DNA of 64,000 bases from Asaia siamensis (GCF_014635085.1 NZ_BMCH01000001.1:279151-343150), one strand, 5' to 3'; shown: positions 36,759-46,393, counted from the first letter of the stretch. Made by a program: numbers and translations. Notes: generated by a model not told the origin, from the letters alone.

Positions 36759-38777
36759 ATGATGAAGACGCATTCCCGTCTTTCTGCCTCTCGCCCTTTT
36801 GCTTCTCTGATTACCTCCGCTACCAACCATCTTGCGCGTTATGCCATCACGCTCTCCCCCGAACAGCTCAGCCTGTATGAGGGAGGACGTGCGGCTCTTG
36901 TTACGGCGCTGGCGCTGGCGCCGTCACTGTTCTTCGACCAGCCCGTCCTGGCCTGGATCGCCTTCGCCTGTTTCTGGGCCTGTCTGATCGATCCGGGCGG
37001 TCCCGACCGCGAACGTTTTCAGGTTCTCGGTGGGTTCACGCTTGCCGGGACGGCGCTGGTTTTCATTGTCTCCGCCCTGAGCGTCTTCGGCTCTCTTGCG
37101 ACCTTGCCCCTGGTGGCTCTGATTGGTCTGGGCTGCGGGCTGGCGCGCGTCTTTTCTCCTGCGGTCATGCAGCTCTGGGTACTGGCGGGCTGCGCTGCTG
37201 TCGCGGCGACGGGATTCCCCTCTGAGCCGGTGAGGGCTGCCGAGATAGCCGGTCTGTTCTTTGCAGGCGGCGCTCTTGCCACGCTGTTCTGCCTCGTACT
37301 GTGGCGGCAGCAGCCCTATGCGCCTGCACGGCGCAGCATTGCCGCAACCTATTATATCCTCGACCTGATGGCACGTGAGCTTGCAGCGGGGCGGCTGCGT
37401 GAAACGGTGCATCGCCAGGCAGCGCGCAACGCCATCGAGCGTGCCCGTGGATTGCTGACGGTGCTCGATGCACGACACGGCAATTTCCGGCTCAGGCGCC
37501 GCATGGAAGCAGCCCTGACGGCCGCCGAGCGTGTCTTTACGGCGCTTCTGGCGCTTGAACACCAGGCAGAGGCCGGGCCTCTCGCGCCTGAGTTGCGCAA
37601 TCTGCTCGCTCGTCTCGGGATGGCCTGCCATGAATGCATGCGTCAGGCGGCCCGACCCGAACCCGATTTCAGAATTCTCGGGCAGCTGGCCCAGACATTG
37701 GATCGCAAGGCGCGTATCGGGGGCGTGGTACATGCCATGCCGATTATTGCCTGTGCCGAGGCGTTCGAGCGCATGATCGCGGCGTTCTCGCGCCGCCATC
37801 AGGAGGCGGAGGCAGCGCAGGGCGCTGCTCTGAGAGTGCTTACACCTGCGATATGGCGTCATGCCTGTCGTCTTTCCCTCGCCTTGACCCTGACGCAGAT
37901 CGTCTGTCTCTACGGGGGGGAGGGATTTTCCTACTGGGCGTTGATCGCCGCCCTGCTCGTGATGCAGCCCGCAGGCAATGTCACGCTGGTGCGCAGCGTC
38001 GAGCGTGTGATCGGCAGTGTCGGCGGCAGTCTTCTGGCCGCGCTTTGTGCACTGGTCCTGCCAGGCAAATCGGCCCTTCTGGTCGTCGCAGTCTTCATGT
38101 CGCTCGCCGCCATCGCCACGAGGGCGGTCAATTACACCATGCTGGTGTTTTTCCTGACCGGCCTTGTCGTGGTGATTGCCGAGGCCGTGATGCCGGGGGG
38201 CGGCATTATCTGGGCGAGAGTGCTGGATAATCTGATCGGCAGCGGTATCGCCCTGTTCTGTGTGCTGCTGCTCTGGCCTCAGCGCAGCGATGCCGATCGT
38301 GACGGGCTGGTGAAGCGCGCCATTGAGGCGAATTTCCGCTATGCGAGCCTTGTTCTGCACGGCGACCGTCTGCCGGGTGAGACGGACAAGGCGCAGCGTG
38401 AGGCAGGCATGACCACGATTGCGGCCGAATTCTCACGCGGGGGGCTGCCACTTTTCGGCGGGTTGGCCGTGCAGCTGCATGACGGCGATTTTCTGATTCG
38501 TCAGGAAACGCTGAAAGCGTTGCGTCGGCTGAGTGGCGAGATGACGCTTTACCGCTTCGATATGCAGAATGGCCTTCGGGATCCGAATGCAGACGAGGCG
38601 GCCCGTTTCGAAGGATGGAGCGAGGCGCTCACCAGAGGCGAGGCCCTGCCGGAAATCATCTCTCTGTTGCGTGACGAGGCGCTGCTTCTGCGTCTGGCGC
38701 GCCGCCACCCCGCTTCAGATCAGGCAGAGTTCCGAGAGGCTGCGACGCAGGGCGGGCGGCAGATCCTCGATACCTGA
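36759..38777 (+). CDS. FUSC family inner membrane protein (aromatic acid exporter-like)
   Basis: A 672-residue protein of the FUSC/YccS/AaeB group, in which some members export aromatic carboxylic acids or fusaric acid. Two blocks of hydrophobic helices (about 45-190 and 370-510) are separated by a soluble helical domain (about 200-350) and followed by a cytoplasmic tail. This is the typical two-repeat arrangement. AAGGAG precedes ATG 36759. Its last 63 bases overlap the convergent DUF1489 gene. No membrane-fusion partner is adjacent, so export is inferred from family only. Confidence 0.86.
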   Translation: MMKTHSRLSASRPFASLITSATNHLARYAITLSPEQLSLYEGGRAALVTALALAPSLFFDQPVLAWIAFACFWACLIDPGGPDRERFQVLGGFTLAGTALVFIVSALSVFGSLATLPLVALIGLGCGLARVFSPAVMQLWVLAGCAAVAATGFPSEPVRAAEIAGLFFAGGALATLFCLVLWRQQPYAPARRSIAATYYILDLMARELAAGRLRETVHRQAARNAIERARGLLTVLDARHGNFRLRRRMEAALTAAERVFTALLALEHQAEAGPLAPELRNLLARLGMACHECMRQAARPEPDFRILGQLAQTLDRKARIGGVVHAMPIIACAEAFERMIAAFSRRHQEAEAAQGAALRVLTPAIWRHACRLSLALTLTQIVCLYGGEGFSYWALIAALLVMQPAGNVTLVRSVERVIGSVGGSLLAALCALVLPGKSALLVVAVFMSLAAIATRAVNYTMLVFFLTGLVVVIAEAVMPGGGIIWARVLDNLIGSGIALFCVLLLWPQRSDADRDGLVKRAIEANFRYASLVLHGDRLPGETDKAQREAGMTTIAAEFSRGGLPLFGGLAVQLHDGDFLIRQETLKALRRLSGEMTLYRFDMQNGLRDPNADEAARFEGWSEALTRGEALPEIISLLRDEALLLRLARRHPASDQAEFREAATQGGRQILDT

Positions 38778-39137
38778 GACGGCGCTCCCACCGCCCAGAT
38801 CGGGTGGGGCGTCCTCCGGCTTGAGGTAGCGCCAGCCCTGAAACGGACGCATGGCCCGTGGATGCACGGGGATGATGTCGTCTGTTACCAGGATATGCGT
38901 GCCGAGCTGCCCATCGGGTCTGGTGAAGGGGCGAAACCCGACGATGGGCTGACGGCACAGAACAAGCCCACCCATGACACGATAGAGCGAGCCCTGTCCG
39001 CTGATCTCATCGGCCTGTTTCGGCATGGTGCGGGTACGGATCACGCCATATCCCTCGACGCGCTCGCCGCGCTGCATCCAGGCGGCAAGTTCATCGAGTG
39101 TGGTGCATCCAACCACCAGTTTGATCATGTTGAGCAA
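38715..39137 (-). CDS. DUF1489 family protein
   Basis: A 140-residue protein of an alphaproteobacterial family of unknown function. Diagnostic stretches are MIKLVVGC near the start, GQGSLYRVMGGLVLCRQPIVGF and the C-terminal RPFQGWRYLKPEDAPPDL. The start is taken as TTG 39137 (MLNMIKL); ATG 39128 is the alternative. It lies two bases after the nucleoside hydrolase stop on the same strand and overlaps the 3' end of the convergent FUSC gene by 63 bases. Confidence 0.85.
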   Translation of the reverse strand: MLNMIKLVVGCTTLDELAAWMQRGERVEGYGVIRTRTMPKQADEISGQGSLYRVMGGLVLCRQPIVGFRPFTRPDGQLGTHILVTDDIIPVHPRAMRPFQGWRYLKPEDAPPDLGGGSAVSGIEDLPPALRRSLSELCLI

Positions 39138-39139
39138 TA

Positions 39140-40225
39140 TCAGTGCTTACCCATGAAGCCTTGCGCCCAGTCGGCATAGTCTTTCTTGAACCGGGCGGTG
39201 TCGATGGCCTGGATGATACGCACCTTGCGCACGCCCATCCCCCTGGGGGCGAGGGAGTCGGGCCAGACATAGGCATGGCCATAGCCGATGCCCTTGCTGA
39301 TCTCGACATCCATGTAGGCATCCTGTGCCTTGGTCACGAGTGCCGGATCGGCCACAATGGCGCTCGTGACCTCGTCCCACATCGCAAGCGGCACGTTGTA
39401 TTTCACCAGATAATCGGTGACCGGCGTCTTGTGGTTGTGTGCGATAGCGGCGACTTCGTCTTTCGACAGCACGACATCGTTGGAGACATTGGCCACCGAA
39501 GTGATGCGTGGCCAGGGTGCGGTGAGGGTGATATGCGCCGCTTCCGGATCGAAGATCAGGTTGAAATCCGAGCCGTTATCGGCATTTCCCGTGACGGACA
39601 TCATCGACAGATCAAGATACCCGCCCATGAAGACGAGCTGCTTGGCCGTGCTGGCAAAGCTCGGGTCGAGCCTGATGGCGAGTGCGAGATTGGTCATTGG
39701 CCCCGCTTCAATAATCGTCACCTCATGCGGATGGGCATGAACCTGCTGGATCATGAACAGGGCGGCCGGAATACCCTGCGGCTGGAGCGTGGGGGCACCA
39801 TCGGGCGTTGTGGCGACGGCGGGTTGCGTGTCAGGCGTATTGCTCATCGAACCCAGGCCGCCCCAGGCCCCTTTCCAGGGAAGGGTGCCGAATTGCTGCT
39901 CGCGCAGGCGGGTAAGGGCCACTGTATTGACCAGAGGCTGAGTCGCCCCGTCGAATACCGGCACATCGCGATGGCCGGAAATCTCGAGGAAACGACGGAT
40001 GCGCGCGCTCTCGGCATTCTCCCAGTCATCACCCGCCACCACTGTCAGGCCGAGCACCCGGAGTTTCGGGTTGTTCAGCAGCGGGATGACGGATTGGATG
40101 TTTGAGCCACCCGGGCCGAGATAGTCATTATCGGCAATGACGAGTTCCGGTCCTGAGGAAGCCCCGGCATGGGCTGAACCGATCGTAAGGGCGGCAAGAG
40201 CCAGACTGGCAAGGAAACGACGCAT
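39140..40225 (-). CDS. Secreted nucleoside hydrolase-like protein
   Basis: A 361-residue protein with a Sec signal (MRRFLASLALAALTIGSAHA) and the inosine/uridine-preferring nucleoside hydrolase fold, shown by VTIIEAGPMTNLALAIRLDP, LVFMGGYLD and DFNLIFDPEAAHITLTA. The Asn-Asp pair in NGSDFNLIFDPEA and the MWDE segment are consistent with the active site. The N-terminal calcium-binding motif, normally DTDxGxDD, reads DNDYLGPGG here, so one or two metal ligands are replaced. It is probably a periplasmic hydrolase of nucleosides or related glycosides; the altered motif leaves the substrate open. Confidence 0.85.
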   Translation of the reverse strand: MRRFLASLALAALTIGSAHAGASSGPELVIADNDYLGPGGSNIQSVIPLLNNPKLRVLGLTVVAGDDWENAESARIRRFLEISGHRDVPVFDGATQPLVNTVALTRLREQQFGTLPWKGAWGGLGSMSNTPDTQPAVATTPDGAPTLQPQGIPAALFMIQQVHAHPHEVTIIEAGPMTNLALAIRLDPSFASTAKQLVFMGGYLDLSMMSVTGNADNGSDFNLIFDPEAAHITLTAPWPRITSVANVSNDVVLSKDEVAAIAHNHKTPVTDYLVKYNVPLAMWDEVTSAIVADPALVTKAQDAYMDVEISKGIGYGHAYVWPDSLAPRGMGVRKVRIIQAIDTARFKKDYADWAQGFMGKH

Positions 40226-40371
40226 GGAAAGCTCTTACTCCGAGAAGGGGGAAGGGTTCCCCCGTTACTCGTTTCTAGCTGATCGGTGTCGCAAGGGAAG
40301 CAGGCGTTTGCGCCTTTGGGCCGCAGCCTTGCGGAAAAACAAACGCTGCGCCGTTCAGGGTTGTCGTCGCC

Positions 40372-41529
40372 CTAGAGGACGAGTGCCCCGAGCAGGGCTT
40401 CAAGCCTGATACGCCCTTCATCGGTCGCAATCAGGCGTTGCTCGGTGAGCGTCAGATAGTCTTCCTCGAGCGCACCTTCGAGAATGCGTGCATCGACGCA
40501 TTCCTGCATCCTGCGGCCAGTACGTTCTTCAAACCAGTCAAGCGCGATCCCTTCACGCAGGCGCAGGCCCATCAGCAGGGCTTCGCGTCCGCGCTCTTCG
40601 GAGGAAAGCGGGGTTTCATCGGTTGAGCCGCTCCCGCGCTGCTCGACCCGATCCGCCCAGATTTCCGGCGCCCTGTGGCGGCGTGTGGCCATGAGCGCGC
40701 CATCAAGCGTCAGGCGCCCATGCGCACCCGGGCCGATGCCGATATAATCCTGATAGCGCCAGTAGGTCAGGTTGTGACGACTCTCCGCGCCGGGGCGGGC
40801 GTAGTTCGAGATCTCATAATCCTGCAGCCCGTAGAGGCCGGCAATCTCGGCGGTCTTTTCGTAAAGAAGGGCTGCATCGTCTTCTTCAGGCAGGACGAAA
40901 CGCCCTTGCCGGTAAAGCCCTTCAAACTTCGTTCCCTGCTCGATGGTCAGCTGATAGAGCGAGAGATGATCGGAGGCGAGATCGAGCGCCCGACGCAATT
41001 CGGCCTCCCATGCGCTCAGTGTCTGGCCGGGGCGCGCATAGATGAGGTCAAAAGACAGCCGGGGAAACAGGGTGCGTGCGGTTTCGAGCGCGGCAATGGC
41101 CTGGGAAGCCGAATGCTCGCGCCCCAGAAAACGCAGATCTGTCTCATCCAGACTTTGTATGCCCAGAGAGACACGATTGACGCCGGCCTCACGAAACGCG
41201 GCGAGCTTGCCGCGCTCGACGCTGGTGGGATTGGCCTCGAGCGTGATTTCAAGATCCTCGGGCGCGTCGAAATGCTGGCGTGCATCCTCGATCAGCAACG
41301 CCACGGTCTCGGGCTGCATCAGGGAGGGGGTACCCCCACCGAAAAAGATCGAGCGCAAGGCCCGCCGCCCCGTGCGGGCGGCGTCAGAGGCGAGCTCCTG
41401 CCTCAGCGCTGTCGTGAAGCGCTGATGGGGAATCTCGTCCCGCACATGGGAGTTGAAGTCGCAATAGGGGCATTTCGCCAGACAGAATGGCCAATGCACA
41501 TAAAGCGAGAGCGGGGTGGGGTCGCTCAG
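40372..41529 (-). CDS. hemW: Heme chaperone HemW-like radical SAM protein (probable CTG start)
   Basis: A member of the HemN/HemW radical SAM group. HemW binds heme and is not a true coproporphyrinogen oxidase. The cluster motif is C-x3-C-x2-C in HWPFCLAKCPYCDFNSH, with FFGGGTPSLM, EANPTS, GVNRVSLGIQSLD and DLIYARPGQT following, and a C-terminal HemN_C region. The shortest standard start (GTG 41499) would remove the first strand, LSLYV. CTG 41529 restores MSDPTPLSLYVHWPFC, is preceded by GAGG at eight bases, and overlaps the kup stop as CTGA, like the ATGA junctions nearby. No ATG/GTG/TTG is available in between. Confidence 0.9.
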   Translation of the reverse strand: MSDPTPLSLYVHWPFCLAKCPYCDFNSHVRDEIPHQRFTTALRQELASDAARTGRRALRSIFFGGGTPSLMQPETVALLIEDARQHFDAPEDLEITLEANPTSVERGKLAAFREAGVNRVSLGIQSLDETDLRFLGREHSASQAIAALETARTLFPRLSFDLIYARPGQTLSAWEAELRRALDLASDHLSLYQLTIEQGTKFEGLYRQGRFVLPEEDDAALLYEKTAEIAGLYGLQDYEISNYARPGAESRHNLTYWRYQDYIGIGPGAHGRLTLDGALMATRRHRAPEIWADRVEQRGSGSTDETPLSSEERGREALLMGLRLREGIALDWFEERTGRRMQECVDARILEGALEEDYLTLTEQRLIATDEGRIRLEALLGALVL

Positions 41530-43514
41530 ATTGCGATCCTCACGCCCAGCTCGACCACGCGGTCTGGCGGAATGCGGAAGAACTCGGTGCTGGGGGTGGC
41601 ATTACGCACCATCAGCAGGAACAGCCACATGCGCCAGATCGAGAGTTTGGACAGGGTAGAGCGCACCACCAGCTCACGGGAGACGAAATAGGAGGCCTGT
41701 ATGGCATCGAACTCGACCCCGGCGGCATTCAGCTCTTCGAGTGCCTTGGGCAGGTTGGGCATTTCCATGAAGCCGTAGCGCACGATCACTCGATAGATGT
41801 TCGGTGCAAGTTCCTGCACCATGGCGCGATGGCCGCGCTCTGCTTCCGGCTGGTCGAGGTTCTGCACGGTGACGAACAGCACATGATCATGCAGCACCTT
41901 GTTGTGCTTGAGATTATGCAGCAGGCAGGTCGGCACCGTGTCGGGATTGGCGGTCAGGAACACGGCCATTCCCGGCACACGCACGGTGCGCGATTGCGGC
42001 AGTCGCGCGAGGAACGACGCCATGGGCAATGAGTCCGCTGCCTGACGGGCGCGGATAAGGCTGCGGCCACGCGCCCATGTTGTCATGAGGATCGTTGCCG
42101 ACACACCGATCGCGAGCGGCACCCAGCCCCCATCGGGAATTTTCAGCACATTGGCTGCAAAGAACGTGCCGTCACTGATCAGGAAGAACCCGAACACGAG
42201 ACCGGCCAGCGGCACGCTCCAGTTGAACACGCGGCGGAACACGACCATCGCCAGCACGGCGGTGCACATGAAGGTGCCGGTCACAGCAATGCCGTAAGCC
42301 GCGGCCAGAGCCGAGGACGAGCGGAAGGAGAGCACCAGCAGGATCGAGCCCAGAGCCAGCACCCAGTTGAAGACGGGCAGATAGATCTGCGCTTCTTCTT
42401 CTGCATTGGTGTGCATGATGCGCATGCGCGGCAGATACCCGAGCTGAATGAGCTGGCGGCAGAGAGAGAACCCGCCGGAGATACCGGCCTGGCTCGCAAT
42501 GACTGTTGCCATGGTGGCAAGCAGCAGAAGCGGGATCTGCGCCCAGCCGGGGGCCAGATGATAGAACGGGTTCTGCAGCGCGGCCGGGTTGCGAAGCAGC
42601 AATGCGCCCTGACCGAGATAGTTGAGCGTCAGTGAAGGCAGGACGAAGAACAGCCAGGCATAACGGATCGGGGCACGGCCGAAATGCCCCATATCGGCGT
42701 AGAGTGCCTCGGCACCTGTCACGGAGAGCACGACCGAGCCAAGCGCGATGAAGGCAAGCCAGCCGTGATAGAAGACAAACTGCGCGGCATAATAGGGCGA
42801 GAGGGCCATGAGAATGCCGGGCGTCTGCATGATGGAGTGAATGCCCATCACTGCCAGCGTCAGGAACCACACCATCATGATGGGGCCAAACGCGCGGCCG
42901 ATCTTGCCTGTGCCAAGAGCCTGCGCGCTGAAAAGCGCGATCAGGATGATGATCGCCACCGGGATGATGATATGCGAGGCCGAGGGCACAGAGACCTCGA
43001 TGCCCTCGATGGCTGAAAGCACCGAAACGGCAGGGGTGATGATGCCGTCACCGAAGAACAGGCAGGCGCCGCCGATGCCGACAATGCCGAAGATCCATCG
43101 GAATTTCGGTGATTTGCAGACGCGCTGGGCCAGTGACATGAGGGCGATAATTCCGCCCTCGCCATCATGATCGGCCCGCATCACCAGCATGACGTATTTG
43201 ATCGTCACAACCAGCATCAACGCCCAGAAGATCAGGCTTTCAATGCCCATGATCTCCCAGCTTTCTGCCGGGTGACGAATGGAACCGACGATCTGGACCG
43301 AGGCCTGAAAGGCGTAGAGCGGGCTCGTGCCGATATCGCCATAGACGACGCCCAGCACACCCAGAAGCCCCGCGAGGCCGACCGGTGCCTTCTTGTGCAG
43401 ATCTTCAGTCGCACCGAACTCACGGATTGAGCCGTGTCCGTCGGTCGCCGTCTTCGCACTGGCTGGTGCTGCGGCGTTTGTCGAACCTGGCAATCCGTCA
43501 GGCCTGTCTGTCAT
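41526..43514 (-). CDS. kup: KUP-type potassium uptake transporter
   Basis: A low-affinity K+:H+ symporter of the inner membrane. The 662-residue protein has a hydrophilic N-terminus (1-45), twelve predicted helices beginning at GLLGVLGVVYGDIGTSPLYA (the family signature), and a cytoplasmic C-terminal domain (about 490-662) with MAVFLTANPDTVPTCLLHNLKHNKV. The length is typical. It shares four bases with hemW. No regulator or riboswitch is evident upstream. Confidence 0.95.
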   Translation of the reverse strand: MTDRPDGLPGSTNAAAPASAKTATDGHGSIREFGATEDLHKKAPVGLAGLLGVLGVVYGDIGTSPLYAFQASVQIVGSIRHPAESWEIMGIESLIFWALMLVVTIKYVMLVMRADHDGEGGIIALMSLAQRVCKSPKFRWIFGIVGIGGACLFFGDGIITPAVSVLSAIEGIEVSVPSASHIIIPVAIIILIALFSAQALGTGKIGRAFGPIMMVWFLTLAVMGIHSIMQTPGILMALSPYYAAQFVFYHGWLAFIALGSVVLSVTGAEALYADMGHFGRAPIRYAWLFFVLPSLTLNYLGQGALLLRNPAALQNPFYHLAPGWAQIPLLLLATMATVIASQAGISGGFSLCRQLIQLGYLPRMRIMHTNAEEEAQIYLPVFNWVLALGSILLVLSFRSSSALAAAYGIAVTGTFMCTAVLAMVVFRRVFNWSVPLAGLVFGFFLISDGTFFAANVLKIPDGGWVPLAIGVSATILMTTWARGRSLIRARQAADSLPMASFLARLPQSRTVRVPGMAVFLTANPDTVPTCLLHNLKHNKVLHDHVLFVTVQNLDQPEAERGHRAMVQELAPNIYRVIVRYGFMEMPNLPKALEELNAAGVEFDAIQASYFVSRELVVRSTLSKLSIWRMWLFLLMVRNATPSTEFFRIPPDRVVELGVRIAI

Positions 43515-43642
43515 TTCTGTTCCAACTCATGGCAAGCACGCTGCGTCGCACACATAGATGTGAGCGATCACTGACATAAGGCCTGCCATACGATGGTTTT
43601 TCCGGCGACCGCAAGCACGCTATCGCAGTGGCTTTTGTGAAA

Positions 43643-44320
43643 TCAGGGTTTGGGACGGGTGCCGAAGATGGCGGTGCCGACACGGACGAGCGTGGCCCCG
43701 TGCGCGATGGCCGTTTCGAAGTCGGCAGACATCCCCATCGAACATTCGATTAATTCATGTTCATGTGCGAGCTGCGCCAGAAAAGCGAAATGGGGCGCCG
43801 GATCTTCCTCTTCAGGCGGAATGCACATCACGCCTTTCAGGGAGTCGCCGAAACGGGTCTTGCAAAGGGTGATGAACTGCGAAGCCTCGTGGCGAGGCAC
43901 GCCAGATTTCTGCGGCTCGTCGCCCGTATTCACCTGAACGAACAGATCAGGCAGCTGCCCGAGGCGGTCAGCAGCGCGTGACAGCGCATCGACCAGACCG
44001 GGGCGATCGACGGACTCGATGACATCGGCGAGACGACAGGCCTCCAGTGCCTTGTTCGTCTGCAGGCTGCCGATGATGTGCAGCTTCAGATCGGGCCAGT
44101 GTTCGCGCAGGGCCGGAAATTTTTCCCTGGCTTCCTGCACACGGTTTTCGCCGAAAATTCTCTGCCCGGCTGTCAGGGCTTCCTCGACGGCAGAGGCCGG
44201 GTGAAACTTGCTGACCGCGACCAGCCTGACGGCTTCTGCCGGGCGTCCGACGCGCACGCATTCATGCCCGATACGGGCGCGGATCTGATCGAGACGGGAA
44301 GAAAGCGTGTCGTTTGACAT
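43643..44320 (-). CDS. YggS family PLP homeostasis protein
   Basis: A 225-residue single-domain alanine-racemase-fold protein (YggS/PLPBP) that binds PLP and keeps B6 and amino acid pools balanced, with no known catalytic reaction. The PLP lysine is in VRLVAVSKFHPA (about residue 38). FGENRVQEAREKF, WHFIG-like LHIIGSLQTNK, and the C-terminal SMGMSADFETAIAHGATLVRVGTAIFG are diagnostic. It is divergent from the rRNA methyltransferase gene. Confidence 0.93.
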   Translation of the reverse strand: MSNDTLSSRLDQIRARIGHECVRVGRPAEAVRLVAVSKFHPASAVEEALTAGQRIFGENRVQEAREKFPALREHWPDLKLHIIGSLQTNKALEACRLADVIESVDRPGLVDALSRAADRLGQLPDLFVQVNTGDEPQKSGVPRHEASQFITLCKTRFGDSLKGVMCIPPEEEDPAPHFAFLAQLAHEHELIECSMGMSADFETAIAHGATLVRVGTAIFGTRPKP

Positions 44321-44398
44321 GGCCGGTTCCGTAAGTTGTTGCTGTTCGGATGCAGGAAGGGGTAGCGCGCCGCTTCGCGAAATGCCATTGGCAAGGCA

Positions 44399-45661
44399 AT
44401 GTCCAAAGCACCTTCACAGATTCCCGCCGATCCGACACGCGATCTGGCCTTCGATATTCTCTGCGGTGTCGTCGAGCATCGACGCATGCTGGAGACGACG
44501 CTCGACCGCAGCGCGCTGACCGATCCGCGCGACCGCGCCAGCGCGCATCGTCTGGCGGCTACCGTTCTGCGCCATATGGGCAGCATGACCGAGCTGCTTC
44601 AGCCGCTGCTGCGACGCGAGCCGCCTGCGCCCGTACGCTGCGCGTTGCTCATGGGGGTGGCACAGCTTCGTCATCTCGAAACCCCGCCTCATGCCGCTGT
44701 CGGCACCATCGTCTCGCTGCTGCGCCGCCGCGGGCTGGCGCCCTTTGCAGGGCTTGCCAATGCCGTTCTGCGCCGTGTCGCGCGTGATGGCGATGAACTG
44801 GCGGAAGGACTTGATGCCGATCGTCTGGACGTGCCTGCCTGGCTCTGGACCGCATGGGACAAGCGCGCGCGCGATATCGCGGTAGGCCTGCACCGTGAGG
44901 CACCCATCGATCTGACCCTTCGCCCCGGCGCTGCCGCTCCCGAGGGCGGTGAGGTCATGCCCAATGGCAGCCTACGTTTCGCGCCAGGTACGCGCGTGAC
45001 CGAACTGGAGGGCTTCGACGAGGGCGCTTTCTGGGTGCAGGATGCCGCTGCCACCATGCCGGCGCGTCTGCTGAACATTCAGCCCGGCCAGAGCGTGATC
45101 GATCTCTGTGCGGCACCGGGCGGCAAGACGGCCCAGCTGGCTGTGGCAGGCGCCGAGGTTATTGCGGTCGAACGCGAAGAAACGCGGGCGAAGCGTCTGA
45201 AACAGAATCTCGACCGGCTAGGGCTGGACGCGAAGGTCGTTATTGCCGATGCGCTCGTCTGGCAGCCTGAAGAAAAGGTCGATGCTGTCCTGCTCGATGC
45301 GCCGTGCTCTGCCACCGGCACGCTGCGCCGTCACCCCGATGTGCTCTGGGTCAAGCGCCCGCGTGATGTGCTGGCTCTGGCCAAGGATCAGGACCGTCTG
45401 ATCGACGCAGCGGGAGCCATGCTCAAGCCCGGCGGTGTGCTGCTTTATGCCGTCTGTTCGCTTCAGGATGAGGAAGGCCCGCAGCGCGTCGCCGCAGCTC
45501 TCAAGCGTGGCTGGGTGCTGGAGCCTTTCACAGCGGAAGACCTCGCCTCCATGCCCGAAGCCCTGACGAAACAGGGAACATTCCGTACACATCCCGGCAT
45601 GTGGGCCGAGCATGGCGGGATGGATGGATTTTTCGCGGCAAGGCTGCGCAAAAGCACCTGA
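44399..45661 (+). CDS. rsmB: 16S rRNA m5C967 methyltransferase-like protein (RsmB/Sun family)
   Basis: SAM-dependent rRNA cytosine-C5 methyltransferase. The 420-residue protein has an N-terminal NusB-like RNA-binding domain (about 12-140) and a Rossmann methyltransferase domain with the SAM motif IDLCAAPGGKTAQLA, the DAPCSATGTLRRHPD motif containing one key cysteine, and LYAVCSLQDEEG with the catalytic cysteine. An rpe gene follows after 31 bases. Confidence 0.92.
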   Translation: MSKAPSQIPADPTRDLAFDILCGVVEHRRMLETTLDRSALTDPRDRASAHRLAATVLRHMGSMTELLQPLLRREPPAPVRCALLMGVAQLRHLETPPHAAVGTIVSLLRRRGLAPFAGLANAVLRRVARDGDELAEGLDADRLDVPAWLWTAWDKRARDIAVGLHREAPIDLTLRPGAAAPEGGEVMPNGSLRFAPGTRVTELEGFDEGAFWVQDAAATMPARLLNIQPGQSVIDLCAAPGGKTAQLAVAGAEVIAVEREETRAKRLKQNLDRLGLDAKVVIADALVWQPEEKVDAVLLDAPCSATGTLRRHPDVLWVKRPRDVLALAKDQDRLIDAAGAMLKPGGVLLYAVCSLQDEEGPQRVAAALKRGWVLEPFTAEDLASMPEALTKQGTFRTHPGMWAEHGGMDGFFAARLRKST

Positions 45662-45692
45662 AACAGATCTGCGTTAGAAAAAAGGTAGGATA

Positions 45693-46367
45693 ATGCCCCA
45701 GCTGAAAACCCCCCTGATTGCCCCGAGCATTCTCAGTGCCGATTTTGCGTGTATGGGTGCAGAGGTCGAGGCCGTGGTGCGTGATGGGGCCGACTGGCTG
45801 CATCTCGATGTCATGGATGGGCATTTCGTACCGAACATGACCTTCGGCCCCGGCATGGTTGCCGCCCTGCGCAACCGAACGGACAAGCCCTTCGACGTGC
45901 ATCTCATGATCGAGCCCGCCGATGCGTTCATCGAGGCCTTTGCCAAGGCCGGGGCAGACCATATCCATGTTCATGTGGAAAACAATCCGCATGTGCATCG
46001 CACGCTTCAGCATATCCGTGCGCTCGGCAAGAAGCCGGGCATTGCCATCTGCCCCGGCACGCCGCCCGAGGCGCTCGAATATGTGCTCGATCTGGTCGAC
46101 ATCATTCTGGTGATGACGGTCAATCCGGGCTTTGGCGGGCAGAAATTCCTCGAGAGCCAGGTGCCCAAGATCCGCAAGCTGCGCCAGATGGCCGATGCGA
46201 CGGGCCGTGATATCCGCATCGGCGTGGATGGGGGGATCGACCTTACCACGGCGTCGCTCGCAACGGGCGCCGGTGCCGATATGATGGTCGCAGGGACTTC
46301 CATCTACGGTCAGGATGATTATGCTGCTGCAATCAACTCTTTGAGACAGGCGGGGAGCCTGTCCTGA
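45693..46367 (+). CDS. rpe: Ribulose-phosphate 3-epimerase
   Basis: Interconverts ribulose 5-phosphate and xylulose 5-phosphate in the pentose phosphate pathway, the main sugar route of acetic acid bacteria. The 224-residue TIM-barrel enzyme shows APSILSADF, WLHLDVMDGHFVPNMTFGP, DVHLMI, MTVNPGFGGQKF and GVDGGIDLTTA, with the metal-binding His and Asp residues in place. Confidence 0.97.
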   Translation: MPQLKTPLIAPSILSADFACMGAEVEAVVRDGADWLHLDVMDGHFVPNMTFGPGMVAALRNRTDKPFDVHLMIEPADAFIEAFAKAGADHIHVHVENNPHVHRTLQHIRALGKKPGIAICPGTPPEALEYVLDLVDIILVMTVNPGFGGQKFLESQVPKIRKLRQMADATGRDIRIGVDGGIDLTTASLATGAGADMMVAGTSIYGQDDYAAAINSLRQAGSLS

Positions 46368-46393
46368 TCTTCTGACCGAGGGAACCTACCGGC

